From Pseudomonadota bacterium (lineage in GTDB: Bacteria; Desulfobacterota; Syntrophobacteria; Syntrophobacterales; Syntrophobacteraceae), in assembly GCA_023442755.1 (NCBI GenBank), contig JAEZXS010000161.1, positions 1 through 7,084 of the forward strand: a stretch of 7,084 nucleotides of DNA. The letters are read 5' to 3'. The notes beneath the pieces were generated by a model. That model worked only from the letters and a program-made list of their open reading frames with translations, ran no database searches and had not been told where the DNA came from. The position numbers and the translations under genes are program-made. Below, piece by piece: positions 4,025 through 7,084 of this stretch. Within the stretch, counting starts at the first letter, position 1, and each line of letters opens with the position of its first letter.

Positions 4025-7000
4025 ATGTGGATAGTTCGCCTGGCATTGCGCCGGCCCTATACTTTCGTGGTCGCGGCCCTTGTGCTTTTACTCCTGGCGC
4101 CGTTCATACTGGTTCGCACCCCTGTCGACATCTTCCCGTCCATAGACATCCCCGTAGTCAGTGCCGTCTGGATTTACAACGGCCTGAGCGCGCGGGAGAT
4201 AGAGCAGCGCATCGTTTTCAACCATGAGCGCATGATCAGCGCGCTGGTAAGCGATATCGAGCATATCGAGTCCACCTCCTACAACGGCGCGGGAGTCATC
4301 AAAGTTTTTCTGCAGCCCGGCACCCCCGTTTCAGATGGGGTCGCCCAGATTACTGCCAGCGGCCAGGCGGTTCTGCGCCTTCTTCCGCCCGGCGTCAACC
4401 CGCCCATCATTCTTCGCTATAACGCCTCAACGGTTCCGATCCTGCAGTACAGCCTTGCCGGGAAAAAGTTTTCGGAACAGGAACTGCAGGACATGGCTCA
4501 AAACCATGTCCGCGTCGGCCTGATGACGGTACGGGGCGCCTCTGTTCCCTATCCGTACGGGGGGAAGCCGCGGGTGGTTGCAGTCGATATCGATCTTGCG
4601 GCTCTCGAGGCGAAAAAGCTGGCGCCCCAGGATGTCGTAAATGCCTTCAATGCGCAAAACCTTGTTCTGCCCACGGGCACGGCCAAAATCGGTTCGACCG
4701 AATATACAGTTTCCCTGGACAGCAGCCCGAACGAGATCACCGCACTCAACGACCTTCCCGTAAAGACCGTCAACGGCGCAGTGATCCGGGTCGGAGACGT
4801 GGCCCAGGTGCACGATGGATACCTGCCTCAACAGAACATCGTGCGGCTGAACGGCATCCGCGGTGTGCTTCTCACGGTACTGAAGGCGGGGAAGACCTCG
4901 ACACTTAATGTGGTGGACCAGGTAAAGAAGGTCATGCCTCGAATACTGAGTGGGCTGCCTCCAGAACTGGAAGCGAGGTATTTTGCCGATCAGTCGATTT
5001 TCGTTCGCGCGGCGGTAAATGGCGTTGTGAAGGAGGGCATCATTGCTGCCGGGCTGACCGGGGTTCTCGTGCTGCTCTTTCTCGGCGCATGGCGGGGTAC
5101 GTGCATCATTGCACTCTCGATACCCTTGTCCGTGCTGAGTTCGCTGGCGCTGCTCAGCGCCTTGGGGGAAACCATCAACCTGATGACGCTGGGCGGCCTG
5201 GCGCTGGCCGTGGGCATCCTGGTGGATGACGCCACGGTGGAGCTGGAAAACGTTCATCGCCAGATGGCGACGGGCAAGCCAACAGTGCAGGCAATTCTCG
5301 ACGGGGCGCAGGAGATCGCTCTGCCCGCCTTCGTCTCCACCCTCTGCATCTGCATCGTTTTCGTTCCGATGTTCTTCCTCTCGGGAGTTGCACGATACCT
5401 GTTCGTCCCGATGGCCGAGGCCGTGGTATTCGCGATGCTGGCAAGCTATGCGCTTTCGCGCACCCTGGTCCCGACTCTGGTCATGTGGTTTTACCGCAAT
5501 GTTTCATACAGCGGCCACCTGGCGGAACCAGGATTGTCGACCCTCCCGCTGCGGCCCTTTTTATGGCTGCAAGTTTGGTTCGAGCGCGGTTTTACACGGT
5601 TCAAGGAAGGCTATCGCCGCCTGCTGGGCATCGCTCTGCAGCATCGCCTTGTCACCGTGGCGCTTTTCCTGGTTTTTTGCACGGTGACGGCTCTATTAAT
5701 TCCGAGGCTCGGCCAGGACTTCTTTCCTGCGGTCGATGCCGGGCAGTTCCGGCTGCACGTGCGGGCCCAGGGCGGACTGCGGATCGAGGAGACTTCTCGA
5801 TTGATCGACCGCATCGAGGATGCGATCCGGCAGGAGATCCCGTCGGAGGAGATTTCCGGGATCCTGGACAACATCGGGATACCCACGGGAGGCCTGCCGC
5901 TGGCGTATATCGATAACGGGCTTACCGGCACCAGCGATGCGGACATCCTCGTTTCCCTTTCTTCCGGCCACCGCCCCACCGCCAATTATGTAGGACGCCT
6001 GCGGAACAGACTCGGCCGGGATTTTCCCGGAGTCACGTTTTATTTCCTGCCGGCCGATATCGTGAACCAGACGATCAACTTCGGGATTCCCGCGCCGTTC
6101 GACATCCAGATAGTAGGAAGGGATCGGGAACGCAATCGCGCAATAGCAGCCGGCCTGGTGAATCAAATCCGGAGCATACCGGGTGCTGTCGACCTTCGGG
6201 TGCAGCAGCCTGCCGATCAGCCTGAAATCCACTTTTCCGTCGATCGGATGATGGCATCCCAGGTGGGCCTATCCGAACGGGACATCGCCAATTCGCTGCT
6301 CCTGAGCCTGAGCGGCAGCAGCCAGGTCCAACCCAACTACTGGCTCAACCCGCGCGTCGGCGTTCAGTACCTGGTTAATATACGCGTGCCGGAACACCCG
6401 ATGGATTCTCTTTCCGCGCTCAATTCGATTCCGGTCGGCGCCTCCCAGATACTCGCGAACCTGGCTTCTTACAACCGCCGGAGCGGCTCACCCATATACT
6501 CGCACTATAATGTCCTGCCCGTCATCGACGTCTTCGGCGGTGTGAGCGGCCGGGACCTGGGCGGGGTACTCGCGGATATACGGCCCCTCATAGCTCAGGC
6601 GGAAAAGCAACTGCCTCGGGGCAGCTTCATCATGCTTCGCGGGCAGGCCGATACCATGCACTCCAGTTTCACCGGGCTTGGAATCGGCGTTGTCCTGGCT
6701 GCGGCCCTTATCTATTTTCTGCTGGTCGTCAACTTTCAGGGATGGCTCGATCCCCTCATCATCATCACTGCCCTTCCCGGCGCCCTGGCAGGCGTTGTCT
6801 GGGGATTGTACCTGACTCACACCACCCTGAGCGTGCCGGCATTGATGGGCGCCATCATGAGCATGGGGGTCGCAACGGCAAATTCCGTCCTGGTCGTGAC
6901 CTTTGCCAGGAATAACCTCCACGCGGGGGACGACCCGCTCCTGTCCGCATGGAATGCAGGCGCAGGCCGCCTGCGTCCGGTGCTCATGACGGCTCTTGCC

Positions 7001-7084
7001 ATGATCGCCGGAATGCTGCCGATGGCGCTGGCGCTGGGTGAAGGAGGGGAACAGAACGCGCCGCTCGGGCGGGCGGTAATAGGC
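4025..7084 (+). CDS. RND (HAE1/AcrB-like) multidrug efflux permease, 3' end missing
   Basis: This is the inner-membrane, proton-driven subunit of a tripartite efflux pump. AGGAGAAGGA at 4007-4016 precedes the ATG at 4025. The frame stays open for 1,020 codons to the window end, so perhaps the last few dozen residues are missing. The N-terminus has TM1 (about 12-31), then RTPVDIFPSIDIPVVSAVW and GLSAREIEQRI. TM4 carries GILVDDATVELENVHRQM with Asp401-Asp402, matching AcrB Asp407/Asp408. The second half starts near residue 550 (RLVTVALFLVFCTVTALLIPRLGQDFFP). TM11 carries RLRPVLMTALA, with Arg982 and Thr989 matching AcrB Arg971 and Thr978. In TM10 the sequence is GVATANSVLVV, so the position of AcrB Lys940 is Ala952. 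This ATANS form recurs in one branch of HAE1-like permeases. No adaptor or TolC-type gene lies upstream; they may follow. Substrate unknown. Confidence 0.93.
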   Translation, partial: MWIVRLALRRPYTFVVAALVLLLLAPFILVRTPVDIFPSIDIPVVSAVWIYNGLSAREIEQRIVFNHERMISALVSDIEHIESTSYNGAGVIKVFLQPGTPVSDGVAQITASGQAVLRLLPPGVNPPIILRYNASTVPILQYSLAGKKFSEQELQDMAQNHVRVGLMTVRGASVPYPYGGKPRVVAVDIDLAALEAKKLAPQDVVNAFNAQNLVLPTGTAKIGSTEYTVSLDSSPNEITALNDLPVKTVNGAVIRVGDVAQVHDGYLPQQNIVRLNGIRGVLLTVLKAGKTSTLNVVDQVKKVMPRILSGLPPELEARYFADQSIFVRAAVNGVVKEGIIAAGLTGVLVLLFLGAWRGTCIIALSIPLSVLSSLALLSALGETINLMTLGGLALAVGILVDDATVELENVHRQMATGKPTVQAILDGAQEIALPAFVSTLCICIVFVPMFFLSGVARYLFVPMAEAVVFAMLASYALSRTLVPTLVMWFYRNVSYSGHLAEPGLSTLPLRPFLWLQVWFERGFTRFKEGYRRLLGIALQHRLVTVALFLVFCTVTALLIPRLGQDFFPAVDAGQFRLHVRAQGGLRIEETSRLIDRIEDAIRQEIPSEEISGILDNIGIPTGGLPLAYIDNGLTGTSDADILVSLSSGHRPTANYVGRLRNRLGRDFPGVTFYFLPADIVNQTINFGIPAPFDIQIVGRDRERNRAIAAGLVNQIRSIPGAVDLRVQQPADQPEIHFSVDRMMASQVGLSERDIANSLLLSLSGSSQVQPNYWLNPRVGVQYLVNIRVPEHPMDSLSALNSIPVGASQILANLASYNRRSGSPIYSHYNVLPVIDVFGGVSGRDLGGVLADIRPLIAQAEKQLPRGSFIMLRGQADTMHSSFTGLGIGVVLAAALIYFLLVVNFQGWLDPLIIITALPGALAGVVWGLYLTHTTLSVPALMGAIMSMGVATANSVLVVTFARNNLHAGDDPLLSAWNAGAGRLRPVLMTALAMIAGMLPMALALGEGGEQNAPLGRAVIG

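Noticed and set aside
4427..5257. Minus-strand open frame of 276 codons
   Set aside because: It is antisense to the RND gene, whose + strand translation is uninterrupted and carries family motifs. Its His/Gln/Arg-rich composition is typical of a shadow frame.
5226..5916. Two overlapping plus-strand frames inside the RND gene
   Set aside because: They are out of frame with the RND protein and rich in Arg, Ser and Cys; neither has a start signal.
6488..7002. Minus-strand frames of 144 and 61 codons near the window end
   Set aside because: They are antisense to RND helices TM8-TM11, and their composition is that of a shadow frame.

Overview
The window (7,084 bases, GC-rich, dense coding, mostly + strand) looks like a chromosomal segment of a Gram-negative anaerobe. 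A deltaproteobacterial-type sulfate reducer or syntroph would fit. The pointers are a b6-type quinol cytochrome b, a long TauE/SafE-family (TSUP) sulfur-compound transporter, a canonical Fur operator, and an HAE1-like RND efflux pump. The taxonomic placement is inference; no RNA gene or lineage marker is present.

Layout. (1) Bases 1-449 are the 3' end of a cytochrome b6-like gene whose four haem-ligand histidines have exactly the b6-type spacing. (2) Bases 450-833 hold a good sigma70-like promoter and a small secreted Ala/Pro/Lys-rich protein of 80 aa. (3) Bases 834-956 are a convergent junction with two hairpins. (4) Bases 957-1443 hold a minus-strand 101-aa cysteine-motif protein with an internal duplication, then a divergent intergenic region containing a perfect 7-1-7 Fur box. 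(5) Bases 1444-3317 are a two-gene unit: a TSUP transporter with a signal peptide and a long N-terminal extension, then a 183-aa three-helix membrane protein resembling the DUF106/EMC3/TMCO1 (Oxa1/YidC superfamily) plan. The unit is closed by a strong intrinsic terminator. (6) Bases 3390-3911 encode an exported protein with a TIGR03067-like domain. (7) Bases 4025-7084 are an RND permease, uninterrupted for 1,020 codons and cut by the window end.

How the genes may work together. The most coherent new unit is the divergent Fur-box locus: a Cys-rich small protein on one side, and a TSUP transporter with a putative membrane-insertase-like partner on the other. A Fur operator in the shared intergenic region suggests that iron status controls at least the minus-strand gene and perhaps both sides. 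The RND gene begins a separate efflux module; its adaptor and outer-membrane partners are not in the window. No mobile element, CRISPR array, tRNA, rRNA or riboswitch was recognised, and no gene-free stretch exceeds 300 bases.
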